NCBI GenBank assembly: GCA_965602225.1
Contig: CBFCYE010000014.1
Location: 1 to 64,000 of the forward strand
Origin: Tenderia sp965602225
Lineage (GTDB): Bacteria; Pseudomonadota; Gammaproteobacteria; Tenderiales; Tenderiaceae
Direction: 5' to 3'
Length of the DNA stretch: 64,000 nucleotides
Made by a program: the position numbers and the translations under genes. Below the pieces are notes generated by a model. The model searched no databases, had not been told where the DNA came from, and worked only from the letters and a program-made list of their open reading frames with translations. Of the stretch, positions 8,231-17,474 are shown piece by piece. The first letter of the stretch is position 1. Each line of letters starts with the position of its first letter.

Positions 8231-10491
8231 TTATAACCCGCCCGGATCAGCCCGCCCAGGCCTTCTTCAACCAAGGCGTGGCCCAGGTGCTGACCTATCT
8301 CGGTTGCGGTTTCCATCTTTAAAACATCTTCAAGTAGCTGTTGGGCACGACTGCGACTCACCTGTCGAATCACCCACTTGACCCGTAACAGACTGGAGGC
8401 ACTCATGCTCAGGCTGTCCACCCCCATTGCCAACAGCAATAGAGCAGCGCGCGGATTACCAGCCATTTCGCCACAGACACTAACAGCACAGTCATGTCGC
8501 GCCGCGCCGTCAATAACATATTTGATGGCCATGATTACTGCCGGACTCAAACTGTCGTAAAGCTCGGCAACGCTGCCGTTATTACGATCAACAGCCAGCA
8601 GATATTGAGTTAAGTCATTGCTACCGACCGAAACAAAATCGACCCGTTTGGCGACAGCCTCAATCTGATAGACCAACGACGGCACTTCTATCATGGCACC
8701 AAGACGCGGCTTTGCTAGCGGTTCACCCTCTTCCAGCAATTCCTTATAGCCCTGTTCAATCAGTGTCAGCGCCTCATCCAGCTCGCTGATATTGGTAATC
8801 ATTGGCAACAGAATACTGAGATTGTCATAACCAATACTGGCTCGCATCATCGCCCGTATCTGGGCCAAAAACAGCTCGGGATGATCCAGCGTGACACGAA
8901 TTCCACGCCAACCAAGAAAGGGGTTCTCTTCCCTTATTGGGAAATAAGACAGACTCTTGTCGCCACCGATATCGAGTGTACGCAACACCACTGGTTTGGT
9001 GGCGAAGGCATCGATGACCTGACGATAAATACCGACCTGCTCGTCCTCGGTAGGAAAGCGATCACGCACCATGAATGGAAACTCGGTGCGATACAAGCCA
9101 ATACCTTCGGCACCACTCAACAGCGACGGAGTGATATCTGACAACAGGCCGGAGTTTGCATATAAAGGGATACGAAAACCATCGGGCGTCTGGGCCGGCT
9201 CATCACGCAGCTCAGCCAGCTCGGCTGTCATCTGCGCCTCTTCATTGGCAAGACGCACATACTCATCGCGCACATTGTCTGATGGCGAGACATAGACCCG
9301 GCCGTTATAACCATCGGTAATCAGTGACTGGCCTTCCATCCGCGCAACCGGCAGATCTTTCAAACCAACAACGGCTGGAATCCCCAAGGCTCGGGCCAAA
9401 ATCGCCACATGGGATGATGACGAACCCTTGGCTGAAATTACCCCGACCAAACGATCCAACGGTGCCTCGGCCAGCATAGTGGCGGTGATCTCATCACCAA
9501 CCAGAATGGTCTTTTCCGGATAGGGCGGCGGCTTGTGCCGACCCTTTTGAATAAAACGCAAAATACGTCGACCAAGATCACGGATATCCTCAGCCCGCTC
9601 ACGCATATAAGGGTCTTCCATCGCTGAGAACATCTGCACGTGCTCATTGATGGTGGCGCGCAAGGCACCTGATGCCCAGCTGCCCTCGCGAATCCGACGC
9701 TTTACCTGATCGATCAGACTGGTACTGCTAAGCATTTGCAGATAGGCATCAAACAAGGCCTGATCATCCTGCGTCAGGGCAACGCTCAGACGCGCCTGCA
9801 GACCACGAATATCAGACTTGGCCAAATCCACCGCATCTTCAAACACCTCAACCTCAGCCTCGACATCTTCAATCTGCCTGTCAGGCACCGCATCCAGATC
9901 AGCAGGTGGATAAATAACCAGACCAGTACCAATACCCACCCCAGGCGAACCCGGCAAACCTTTCAAAGCAACACCTTCATTGGCGTTTGTCACCAGTCGG
10001 GCAATGCCACCACTGACCTCGGCATGGGCAATCGCCCCCGCCAGCTGAGCCGCCACCGTTTGCAGAAAGGCCGTCTCGTCTTCCTCAAAGCGACGCCGGG
10101 CACGTTGCTGCAATACCAACACCCCCAATACCTGACGATGATGAATAATAGGCACGCCAAGAAAGGCATGAAACGCCTGTTCATCGGTATCAGAGAGAAA
10201 GTGAAAGCGCGGATGATCCGGAGCATTATCAAGATTGACCTGCTCGGCACGCTCAGCCACCAAGCTGACCAAACCCTCACCAAAGGCCAGTCCAGCCTGG
10301 CCAACCGCACGGGGGTTGAGGCCGTCAGTGGCCATCAGGATATGACGTTGTTGCTGTTGGTTGGCGAGATAGGCAGAACAGACATCCACCTGCATTGCCT
10401 CTTTGACACGCTGGACGATAATCGACAGGGCCTGCTCAATATCGCCGGCCTGACTAACTTCCTGAATGATGCGTTGTAGTATCGCCAGCAT
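8227..10491 (-). CDS. ptsP: Phosphoenolpyruvate-protein phosphotransferase PtsP (EI-Ntr)
   Basis: A 754-residue first enzyme of the nitrogen phosphotransferase system. It autophosphorylates from PEP and passes phosphate to NPr. The N-terminal GAF domain (about 1-160) is the feature separating it from sugar-PTS enzyme I. The phosphohistidine domain has the active His near 361 in GSSSSHVAILARA. The C-terminal PEP-binding barrel includes VCGEMAGNP. The ATG at 10491 aligns with E. coli PtsP; a TTG two codons earlier (10497) has a better-spaced AAGG and is also possible. It follows rppH by a few bases, the usual rppH-ptsP operon. Confidence 0.94.
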   Translation of the reverse strand: MLAILQRIIQEVSQAGDIEQALSIIVQRVKEAMQVDVCSAYLANQQQQRHILMATDGLNPRAVGQAGLAFGEGLVSLVAERAEQVNLDNAPDHPRFHFLSDTDEQAFHAFLGVPIIHHRQVLGVLVLQQRARRRFEEDETAFLQTVAAQLAGAIAHAEVSGGIARLVTNANEGVALKGLPGSPGVGIGTGLVIYPPADLDAVPDRQIEDVEAEVEVFEDAVDLAKSDIRGLQARLSVALTQDDQALFDAYLQMLSSTSLIDQVKRRIREGSWASGALRATINEHVQMFSAMEDPYMRERAEDIRDLGRRILRFIQKGRHKPPPYPEKTILVGDEITATMLAEAPLDRLVGVISAKGSSSSHVAILARALGIPAVVGLKDLPVARMEGQSLITDGYNGRVYVSPSDNVRDEYVRLANEEAQMTAELAELRDEPAQTPDGFRIPLYANSGLLSDITPSLLSGAEGIGLYRTEFPFMVRDRFPTEDEQVGIYRQVIDAFATKPVVLRTLDIGGDKSLSYFPIREENPFLGWRGIRVTLDHPELFLAQIRAMMRASIGYDNLSILLPMITNISELDEALTLIEQGYKELLEEGEPLAKPRLGAMIEVPSLVYQIEAVAKRVDFVSVGSNDLTQYLLAVDRNNGSVAELYDSLSPAVIMAIKYVIDGAARHDCAVSVCGEMAGNPRAALLLLAMGVDSLSMSASSLLRVKWVIRQVSRSRAQQLLEDVLKMETATEIGQHLGHALVEEGLGGLIRAGYN

Positions 10492-10497
10492 AATCAA

Positions 10498-11013
10498 TTA
10501 ACGCCTTGAGATATCCTGTTGCAGCGACAATTCCTGCTTATCGTATCCCAACAGATGAGCCAGCTCTTGTAAGGCGCGGCTATAAACCTCACGTTTAAAG
10601 TGCACCACATCTTTAACCGGGCGCCAGTAATCAACCCAGCGCCAATGATCAAATTCAGGCATAGGCGTGGTATCAAAACGCACTTCGGATTCTTCAGCCA
10701 GCAGACGTAACATAAACCAGACTTGTTTCTGACCAATGCAGACCGGCTTACTATTGTGACGAATCAACCGTTTGGGCAGCCGATAACGCAGCCAACCACG
10801 GGTGACACCCATGATCTCAACATGCTCAGCTGACAGACCAACCTCTTCGGTCAGCTCGCGATACATCGCCTCCTCAGGGGTTTCGTCGGTGCGAATACCA
10901 CCCTGCGGAAATTGCCACGCATCCTGTCCTACCCGTCGAGCCCAAAACAACTTACCGTCGCCGTTGCTTAGAATAATCCCGACATTTGGCCGATATCCAT
11001 CCGAATCAATCAC
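10498..11013 (-). CDS. rppH: RNA pyrophosphohydrolase RppH
   Basis: A 171-residue Nudix hydrolase that removes pyrophosphate from the 5' triphosphate of mRNA, opening it to RNase E decay. The Nudix box is present from G38-G39 to the catalytic RELTEEVG (52-59). The N-terminus YRPNVGIIL and the WQFPQGGI segment (33-40) are typical of RppH. It starts at GTG with an AGG a few bases upstream. It is the first gene of a two-gene unit with ptsP and is divergent from the HAD hydrolase gene. Confidence 0.94.
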   Translation of the reverse strand: MIDSDGYRPNVGIILSNGDGKLFWARRVGQDAWQFPQGGIRTDETPEEAMYRELTEEVGLSAEHVEIMGVTRGWLRYRLPKRLIRHNSKPVCIGQKQVWFMLRLLAEESEVRFDTTPMPEFDHWRWVDYWRPVKDVVHFKREVYSRALQELAHLLGYDKQELSLQQDISRR

Positions 11014-11110
11014 TTAAAACCTGTTTAAAATTATGAATATATACGAACCATTGTTCCATAAACTGACCACTCTGATCAATTGGACATTCACCGTCTCTTA
11101 TTGTTCAGCA

Positions 11111-11139
11111 TTTACCTTTGCCCCTTAAGCGCCTATTCT
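11111..11139 (+). promoter_or_regulatory. Candidate promoter of the HAD hydrolase gene
   Basis: TTTACC (11111-11116), a 17-nt spacer and TATTCT (11134-11139). Transcription would begin near 11146, after an upstream in-frame start at 11118. This supports the GTG at 11172 as the real start of the downstream gene. Confidence 0.55.
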
Positions 11140-11171
11140 TAGCCGTTTTGCAAAAAGCTGTGGAGAACCCT

Positions 11172-11828
11172 GTGAATCTGGCAATTTTCGACCTCGACAA
11201 CACCCTGTTAAATGGTGACAGTGACTATCTGTGGGGCCGCTTTCTGGCCACCGAGGGGATTGTCGATAGCGATTTCTATGAACGTGAAAACCAGCGCTTT
11301 TATGACGAATACAAGGCTGGCACCCTAAACATCTTTGAATTTCTGCGTTTTTCCCTACGTCCCCTGGCAGATAACAAGCTAGAAACCATGCTGACCTTAC
11401 GACAGAAATTTATAGAATCAAGCATTGATCCCATCATCTTGCCCAAGGCCCGCAAACTACTGCAAAAACACCGTGACCAAGGCCATGTTTTATTAATCAT
11501 TACCGCAACAAACACATTCGTCACCCAGCCCATCGCTGAGGCCCTGGGGATCGACAACCTGATCGGCACCGACCCGGAATTCAAGGACGGCCAATACACC
11601 GGCGAGGTCAGCGGCACCCCCTCATTTCGTGAAGGCAAAGTGGAACGGCTCGGCACCTGGCTGGAAAAGAATGGCTACAACCTGGCCTCAAGCTGGTTTT
11701 ATTCCGACTCACATAACGACCTACCACTACTGGAAATGGTCACCCACCCCATCGCCGTTGATGCCGATGACACCCTGATGCAACACGCCGCAGCCAAGGG
11801 CTGGGACAGCATCAGTCTCAGGGACTAG
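11172..11828 (+). CDS. HAD-superfamily hydrolase, subfamily IB (SerB-like)
   Basis: A 218-residue cytoplasmic phosphatase. The nucleophile motif FDLDNTLL (Asp7, Asp9) is at the N-terminus, a helical cap follows, then IITATNTF (motif II) and the C-terminal YSDSHNDLPLLE acidic motif that binds Mg. This pattern is that of the HAD-IB phosphoserine-phosphatase-like group. A similar gene lies beside rppH-ptsP in Pseudomonas. The substrate cannot be told; phosphoserine and histidinol phosphate have been proposed for relatives. The GTG at 11172 was chosen because GGAG lies 6 nt upstream and the candidate promoter overlaps any earlier start. Confidence 0.85.
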   Translation: MNLAIFDLDNTLLNGDSDYLWGRFLATEGIVDSDFYERENQRFYDEYKAGTLNIFEFLRFSLRPLADNKLETMLTLRQKFIESSIDPIILPKARKLLQKHRDQGHVLLIITATNTFVTQPIAEALGIDNLIGTDPEFKDGQYTGEVSGTPSFREGKVERLGTWLEKNGYNLASSWFYSDSHNDLPLLEMVTHPIAVDADDTLMQHAAAKGWDSISLRD

Positions 11829-11832
11829 AAAC

Positions 11833-11860
11833 AAAAAAAAGGGGTGGCATTGCCACCCCT
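11833..11860 (-). terminator. Terminator of pilT
   Basis: A GGGGTGGC/GCCACCCC stem (11841-11859) is preceded on the plus strand by eight A, which become a T run on the minus strand. This suits pilT, which ends at 11878. It lies just after the stop of the convergent HAD gene. Confidence 0.88.
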
Positions 11861-11877
11861 GACACATCGATTTAAAA

Positions 11878-12915
11878 CTACAGAAAGCTATCTTTGTTTG
11901 TCGCGCGGAGCTGGGCATCATGTTTGCTGATAACGCCCTGGCGCACCAACTCAACCAGACACTGATCCAGAGTCTGCATCCCCAGGCCCTGACCGGTCTG
12001 AATAGCCGAATACATCTGCGGCACTTTATTTTCACGAATCAGGTTACGAATAGCCGGCGTGCCAATCATGATTTCATGCGCAGCAACACGACCACCACCA
12101 ACACGCTTCAACAGGGTCTGCGAAATTACCGCCCGCAACGACTCCGACAACATGGAGCGCATCATGTCTTTTTCTGCCGCCGGAAAGACGTCGATAATAC
12201 GGTCGATGGTCTTGGCTGCCGAACTGGTATGCAGGGTACCAAACACCAGATGGCCGGTTTCAGCTGCCGTCAGTGCCAGACGGATGGTTTCCGGGTCACG
12301 CATTTCACCCACCAGAATAATATCCGGATCTTCACGCAAGGCGGAACGCAGCGACTCACTGAAACCCAATGTGTCTCTATGCACCTCACGCTGATTCACC
12401 AGACACTTTTTACTCTGATGCACAAACTCGATTGGATCCTCGATGGTAAGGATATGACCAAACTCGGTATTGTTTTTGTAATCCACCATCGCCGCCAGGG
12501 TGGTTGATTTACCCGAACCGGTCGGCCCTGTCACCAGCACCAGACCACGCGGATTATTAGAAATATCTTTAAATACCGCCGGACACTTCAAGTCTTCCAA
12601 CGACAGAATATTCGAAGGGATGGTACGGAACACCCCACCAACACCACGATTGTGATTAAAGGCATTGACACGAAAACGGGCCAGACCAGGAATCTCAAAT
12701 GAGAAATCGGTTTCAAAGAACTCCTCAAAGTCCTTACGCTGGCGGTCATTCATAATATCGTAAAGCATATTGTGCACAGCCTTGTTATCCATCGGCGGCA
12801 CATTGATGCGGCGTATATCGCCGTCAACACGAATCATCGGCGGCAAGCCCGCCGACAAGTGCAGATCCGACGCGGCATTTTTAACACTAAAAGCCAGCAG
12901 TTCGGCTATATCCAT
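11878..12915 (-). CDS. pilT: Type IV pilus retraction ATPase PilT
   Basis: A 345-residue hexameric ATPase that powers pilus retraction at the inner-membrane base of type IV pili. Walker A GPTGSGKST is at 130-138; the Asp box, Walker B (EDPDIILVGEMRD) and His box (TAAETGHLVFGTLHT) follow; the C-terminal AIRNLIRE motif is the PilT retraction signature. Length equals that of Pseudomonas PilT, and similarity is clearly higher to PilT than to PilU. No pilU follows. It is divergent from yggS-proC-yggT, a common gammaproteobacterial arrangement. Other pilus genes must lie outside the window. Confidence 0.95.
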   Translation of the reverse strand: MDIAELLAFSVKNAASDLHLSAGLPPMIRVDGDIRRINVPPMDNKAVHNMLYDIMNDRQRKDFEEFFETDFSFEIPGLARFRVNAFNHNRGVGGVFRTIPSNILSLEDLKCPAVFKDISNNPRGLVLVTGPTGSGKSTTLAAMVDYKNNTEFGHILTIEDPIEFVHQSKKCLVNQREVHRDTLGFSESLRSALREDPDIILVGEMRDPETIRLALTAAETGHLVFGTLHTSSAAKTIDRIIDVFPAAEKDMMRSMLSESLRAVISQTLLKRVGGGRVAAHEIMIGTPAIRNLIRENKVPQMYSAIQTGQGLGMQTLDQCLVELVRQGVISKHDAQLRATNKDSFL

Positions 12916-13059
12916 GGCATTCCCCTTTCGTAATCTCTTGTTTGTGTTTCGCGGAGATGATTCCCTATCATTAACGGCATAGTTATCGACTTCTTAATGC
13001 ATCAAGCTGCCACTGCCAAGCTGATACAATAACGCCCCATTACTGCACGGGCAATCAGC

Positions 13060-13755
13060 ATGACCAACATACAGCAACGTCTCAACCTGGTACTGGATCA
13101 AATTCACGCCGCTGAAGATAAATACCAACGACCACGCGGCTCGGTAAAGCTATTAGCTGTGAGCAAAACCTGGCCGCTGGAAGATGTTCTTGAAGCCGCT
13201 GCCGCAGGGCAATCCTGTTTTGGCGAAAACTATGTCCAGGAATCCATCACCAAAATTGACGACTGTGCGGAGAAGCTTGAGTGGCACTTCATCGGCCACC
13301 TGCAATCAAACAAATCTCGCGAGATTGCGACGTGCTTTGACTGGGTTCACAGTGTCGACCGCTTCAAACTGGCAAAACGGCTGAGTGAACAACGACCGAC
13401 CGAGCTGCCCCCACTAAATATCTGCCTACAGGTCAATATCGACAATGAACCAAGCAAATCAGGTTTTCTCGCTAGCGAAATACCTGAGATTGCCGAACAA
13501 ATCAGTCAACTGCCAAACCTTAAGCTACGCGGTCTAATGGCCATCCCCGCCCCCAGCGATAACTTCGAACAACAGCGGGCCACCTTCCGCCTGGTCACGA
13601 CACTGCAACAACAATTGGTTAAACAGGGCATGGAACTCGACACCCTATCCATGGGAATGTCTGGCGACATGGAAGCTGCTATCGCCGAGGGCGCCACCAT
13701 CGTCCGTGTTGGCACGGCAATTTTCGGCTCGCGTAACTATCCGCCCCAGGCATGA
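13060..13755 (+). CDS. yggS: Pyridoxal phosphate homeostasis protein YggS
   Basis: A 231-residue, PLP-binding protein with a racemase-like TIM barrel but no known enzyme activity; it buffers free PLP and affects amino-acid and keto-acid pools. The PLP lysine is Lys36 in LLAVSKTWP, and the GENYVQE and WHFIGHLQSNK motifs are present. The C-terminal part has MGMSGDMEAAI, which binds the phosphate. It is the first gene of yggS-proC-yggT on the plus strand. A TACAAT at 13025-13030 is a possible -10 without a clear -35. Confidence 0.94.
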   Translation: MTNIQQRLNLVLDQIHAAEDKYQRPRGSVKLLAVSKTWPLEDVLEAAAAGQSCFGENYVQESITKIDDCAEKLEWHFIGHLQSNKSREIATCFDWVHSVDRFKLAKRLSEQRPTELPPLNICLQVNIDNEPSKSGFLASEIPEIAEQISQLPNLKLRGLMAIPAPSDNFEQQRATFRLVTTLQQQLVKQGMELDTLSMGMSGDMEAAIAEGATIVRVGTAIFGSRNYPPQA

Positions 13756-13823
13756 TTGGGCGAAACAACTGATTGCGGTACACTCGCTGTTAATAATTCA
13801 ATAGCAGCGATGAAAGCAAACAA

Positions 13824-14654
13824 ATGGAAAAACTCAAGATCAGTTTTATAGGTGCCGGCAACATGGCCAGCAGTCTCATCGGTGGTCTGCTGGCAGATAG
13901 CAAGACCCCGGCAAACATCCACATTGCCGACACCAATCCAGATCAACTCAGCGCATTGCAACAACGTTTTGCTGTGACCGTCTGCCAATCAAACAACGCC
14001 GCCACTGAGGCTGCTGACATTCTGGTTCTGGCCGTTAAACCTCAAGGGCTGAAACAGGTCGCCGAAGAGATCCGTGAAACCGTGCAGCGCAGACACCCCC
14101 TAATCATCTCAATTGCCGCCGGTGTGCAGGAAAAAGACATCAACCGCTGGCTCGGCAATAACGTTGCCATTGTCCGCACCATGCCTAACACTCCGTCGCT
14201 GATTCAAGCTGGTGCCTCAGGCCTGTATGCCAACAACAAGGTTACTGACGAACAACGCAATATCGCCGAGACCATCATGCGTGCCGTTGGCGTTGCTGTA
14301 TGGGTTGATAACGAACAGCAAATGGATGCCGTCACCGCCATCGCCGGCAGTGCTCCGGCCTATTATTTTTTGTTCATGGAAGCCATGCAGGCCGCTGGGC
14401 AGGAACTGGGGCTAGATGCTGAAACAGCACGCCTATTAACATTACAAACCGCCGTTGGCGCCACCAAGATGGCACTGGAAAGCAGTGAAGACTGCGCCAC
14501 CCTACGCCAACGGGTCACCTCCCCTGGCGGCACCACCGAGCAGGCCCTGAATACATTTGAACAAGGCGGGCTGCGCCAACTGATTAAGCAAGCAACCACT
14601 GCCGCAGCTGATCGATCACAGGAACTGGCCCAACTTCTCGGAGAAGACAAGTAA
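13824..14654 (+). CDS. proC: Pyrroline-5-carboxylate reductase
   Basis: A 276-residue enzyme that reduces pyrroline-5-carboxylate to proline with NAD(P)H, the last step of proline synthesis. The Rossmann motif IGAGNMASSLIGGL is at 9-22. The C-terminal dimerisation domain has the family signature (VTSPGGTTEQAL). Length is normal. It lies 68 bp after yggS, and its stop codon overlaps the yggT start by one base (TAATG), so the two are translationally coupled. Confidence 0.95.
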   Translation: MEKLKISFIGAGNMASSLIGGLLADSKTPANIHIADTNPDQLSALQQRFAVTVCQSNNAATEAADILVLAVKPQGLKQVAEEIRETVQRRHPLIISIAAGVQEKDINRWLGNNVAIVRTMPNTPSLIQAGASGLYANNKVTDEQRNIAETIMRAVGVAVWVDNEQQMDAVTAIAGSAPAYYFLFMEAMQAAGQELGLDAETARLLTLQTAVGATKMALESSEDCATLRQRVTSPGGTTEQALNTFEQGGLRQLIKQATTAAADRSQELAQLLGEDK

Positions 14655-15226
14655 TGACTGGCTATTTTTCCTCCGCCGCCACCCTTCTAATTGAAACGGT
14701 GTTTGGCCTCTACATGCTGATCGTGCTGCTGCGCTTGATGCTGCAGACAGTGAGAGCAGATTTTTATAATCCGCTGAGCCAGTTCATCGTTAAGGTCACT
14801 AACCCACCGCTTAAACCTTTGCGCCGTATCATCCCTGGCATCGCCGGTATCGACATGGCTTCAGTAGTACTGCTATTTTTACTGCAAATGGCCAAGCTGA
14901 CGCTAATCACCCTGGCAGCTGGCGTAATGCTATCAGTGGTCGGGCTGGCAGTATTATCCATCGCCGAGCTAATCGCCCTAGTGCTAAACGTATATATGTT
15001 CAGCATCCTGATCCAAATCGTTCTTAGCTGGGTTAGCCCTGGCGGCCACAACCCGCTAACAGGCATTCTTTACTCTATTAATGAACCGGTAATGCGGCCA
15101 GCCCGAAAAATCCTGCCACCGATGTCAGGCATCGACCTGTCACCAATCCTGGTGTTTCTCGGTATTGGCCTTTTAAAAATCTTGATTGTCAGCCCGCTGC
15201 TTGATCTGGGCAGCAGCCTGGCATAA
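14654..15226 (+). CDS. yggT: YggT-family integral membrane protein
   Basis: A 190-residue inner-membrane protein with two copies of the YggT domain, each made of two hydrophobic helices and a conserved stretch containing P.R.I.P (KPLRRIIPGIAGIDMA and RPARKILPPMSGIDLS). YggT proteins have been linked to osmotic tolerance and cell shape, but no biochemical activity is known. It is coupled to proC. After it comes a 190-bp gap whose only structure is a hairpin at 15355-15380 (TGGCATCGAG / CTCGCTGGCA, 8 of 10 paired), in the leader of the next gene. Confidence 0.9.
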   Translation: MTGYFSSAATLLIETVFGLYMLIVLLRLMLQTVRADFYNPLSQFIVKVTNPPLKPLRRIIPGIAGIDMASVVLLFLLQMAKLTLITLAAGVMLSVVGLAVLSIAELIALVLNVYMFSILIQIVLSWVSPGGHNPLTGILYSINEPVMRPARKILPPMSGIDLSPILVFLGIGLLKILIVSPLLDLGSSLA

Positions 15227-15418
15227 ATACAGAACAGTTTTCAAAACAATCAGCAACCACAGAGATTAATCAATCCAACAGTCTAAAATCACCACCCAAA
15301 CCAGAGAAAAAATAAAACCACTAAAGGCTTGCAAAAGTGTGACCGATAACTAGTTGGCATCGAGCAAAAACTCGCTGGCAGGGCTATAGAAACAACAACT
15401 TAGTTCAACCCAACAGGA

Positions 15419-17410
15419 ATGGATATCATAGGGATTATGGAGGAAGATCTTTTCAAACAGCAGATGCGGGCCTTCGACCGCTGGAAAGCTGAACTCATCC
15501 AGGTTATTCAGGATTATCATCACTGGCTTGAAACCCAGGGCAAGGGTACCGCTGATATCAATGTTCGGCTTTTCGATGTCATCGAATCGCTCAAGTCCGA
15601 TCGCCTAACCATTGCCTTTGTCGCCGAGTTTTCCCGCGGCAAGACCGAACTGATTAACGCCATCTTCTTCGCCGACTATAAACGTCGCCTGCTACCATCA
15701 GAAGCTGGCCGCACTACCATGTGCCCAACCGAACTCTTCTATGATCACGAAGAGAATCAAGCCTATATTCGACTGTTGCCGATTGAAACGCGGCTGCAGG
15801 AAAAAAGCATTTCCGAACTGAAAAAAGATCTCGATCAATGGAAGACCATCAACCTGGACGTCAACTCGTCCGACCAGATGGTTGAAGCCATGAAGGAAGT
15901 GATTACCACCAAAAACGTACCATTACAGCAAGCCATCGATCTTGGCTTGTACAGCGATGATTCACCACGGCGACGCAAGACCGATGAGCCGCCACCAGAA
16001 GAGATTGAAGTGCCACAGTGGCGTCATGCCATGATCAGCTTTCCTCACCCCTTGCTGCAACAGGGTCTGGCGATACTCGATACCCCCGGCCTGAATGCGC
16101 TGGGTACCGAACCAGAACTGACCTATAACATGTTGCCGAATGCCCATGCTGTGTTATTCGTACTGGCGGCAGACACCGGCACTACCCGTAGCGACCTGGA
16201 CGTATGGGAGTATTACATCAAGGAACATCGCGCCAGCGGTGACAAAGGGCTGGTTGCAGCACTAAACAAAATTGATACCCTCTGGGATGAAATGAAGAGC
16301 GATGACGAAGTCACCGTATCCATCGAGGCACAGCGACAAGATGTCGCCAATTCACTAGCCATTGATGCCGGCAACGTCTTTCCTGTTTCCGCACAAAAGG
16401 GCCTGCTGGCAAAAACAAAAGATGATCAAGAGCTGCTGGAAAAGAGCCGCCTAATGGAATTGGAGCGTTATCTTGCCAATGAAATCATTCCGGCCAAACA
16501 AGGCATTATCCGCGACAATATCGTTGGCGAAATCGGCACGCTGATCAATTCCGAACGCAATGCCGTTGCCGGCCAATACAAACAGATCAAATCACAACTT
16601 GATGACCTAAAATCAGCCAGTGGTAAAAACACGCATCTGATTCAGCACTTGATGCGCAAAGCACGCGAAAAACAGGCGGCATATAACGACAACATGGAAT
16701 ATTTCCAATCTAGTCGTCGTTCACTAAATCAACACGCCAAACTTTTATTGAATGAATTGAGCCTGAAAAAATTTGATAATGTTGCCGCCACCGCGCGCAA
16801 ACAGATGACTGATAGCTGGACCACCGGCGGCCTAAAAAATGGCATGAAGACACTGTTTGATGGTATTCGCGAAACCATGCAGATATCCACCCGACATGCC
16901 GATGAAACACACCAGCAAATCATCCAAATTTATCAAAAGTTCGAGAAAGAAATTGAGCTTGAGGCACTTGCTCCCAAGCCTTTCTCAACTGATAAATACG
17001 ATGCTGAAATACAAAAGCTGTATGAACAGGCTGAAGAATTTCGTTCCAGTCCTGTCACCACCATGACCGAACAAAACTTCGTGGTGAAAAAGTTTTTCAT
17101 CTCCCTGGTCAGCCATGCTCGTGACATATTTTTTCAGGCCAACCAGGAAGCAGAAACTTGGTTCAAAGACATCATGATTCCGCTGGCAAAACATGTTACC
17201 GAGCATAAACAACTGCTAGAACAGCACATGGAAACCCTCTACAAGATCAATGAGTCCAAAGACAACATTGCCTCAAAGACTGCAGAGCTGGAAGGCCAAT
17301 GCCGCAAACTGGCCGAGCAACATGCCACCCTGGACGGTATGCACAAAAAACTACAAAACCCCATCGGTACTCAGGCAGACAGCGACCCCCAAAGGGCCGC
17401 CAACGCCTAG
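15419..17410 (+). CDS. Dynamin-family large GTPase
   Basis: A 663-residue protein. The GTPase motifs are G1 AEFSRGKT (69-76; Ala replaces the usual first Gly), G2 threonines near 99-100, G3 DTPG (221-224) and G4 NKID (283-286). The rest is mostly helical and Gln/Lys/Glu-rich, as in dynamin stalks, with no clear transmembrane segment. A large G2-G3 insert (about 110-200) includes an Arg/Lys/Pro-rich piece. Bacterial dynamins act on membranes, but the role of this group is unknown. It stands alone on the plus strand. An ATG at 15437 (MEEDLF) is an alternative start; neither has an ideal ribosome binding site. Confidence 0.83.
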   Translation: MDIIGIMEEDLFKQQMRAFDRWKAELIQVIQDYHHWLETQGKGTADINVRLFDVIESLKSDRLTIAFVAEFSRGKTELINAIFFADYKRRLLPSEAGRTTMCPTELFYDHEENQAYIRLLPIETRLQEKSISELKKDLDQWKTINLDVNSSDQMVEAMKEVITTKNVPLQQAIDLGLYSDDSPRRRKTDEPPPEEIEVPQWRHAMISFPHPLLQQGLAILDTPGLNALGTEPELTYNMLPNAHAVLFVLAADTGTTRSDLDVWEYYIKEHRASGDKGLVAALNKIDTLWDEMKSDDEVTVSIEAQRQDVANSLAIDAGNVFPVSAQKGLLAKTKDDQELLEKSRLMELERYLANEIIPAKQGIIRDNIVGEIGTLINSERNAVAGQYKQIKSQLDDLKSASGKNTHLIQHLMRKAREKQAAYNDNMEYFQSSRRSLNQHAKLLLNELSLKKFDNVAATARKQMTDSWTTGGLKNGMKTLFDGIRETMQISTRHADETHQQIIQIYQKFEKEIELEALAPKPFSTDKYDAEIQKLYEQAEEFRSSPVTTMTEQNFVVKKFFISLVSHARDIFFQANQEAETWFKDIMIPLAKHVTEHKQLLEQHMETLYKINESKDNIASKTAELEGQCRKLAEQHATLDGMHKKLQNPIGTQADSDPQRAANA

Positions 17411-17438
17411 CAGCAGAACGATCAACTCGAAAAACAGG

Positions 17439-17463
17439 GCCTCGCTTTAAGCGGGGCTTTTTT
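17439..17463. terminator. Terminator after the dynamin-like gene
   Basis: Stem GCCTCGCT/AGCGGGGC (one G-T pair) with a TTA loop, followed by six T. It serves the plus-strand GTPase gene; A residues on the left (17429-17434) could let it also act for the convergent exonuclease gene. Confidence 0.85.
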
Positions 17464-17474
17464 ATTCAGGCAAA

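Noticed and set aside
9736..10479. 247-codon plus-strand open frame opposite ptsP
   Set aside because: It lies wholly antisense to a certain gene and its translation has no domain-like features.
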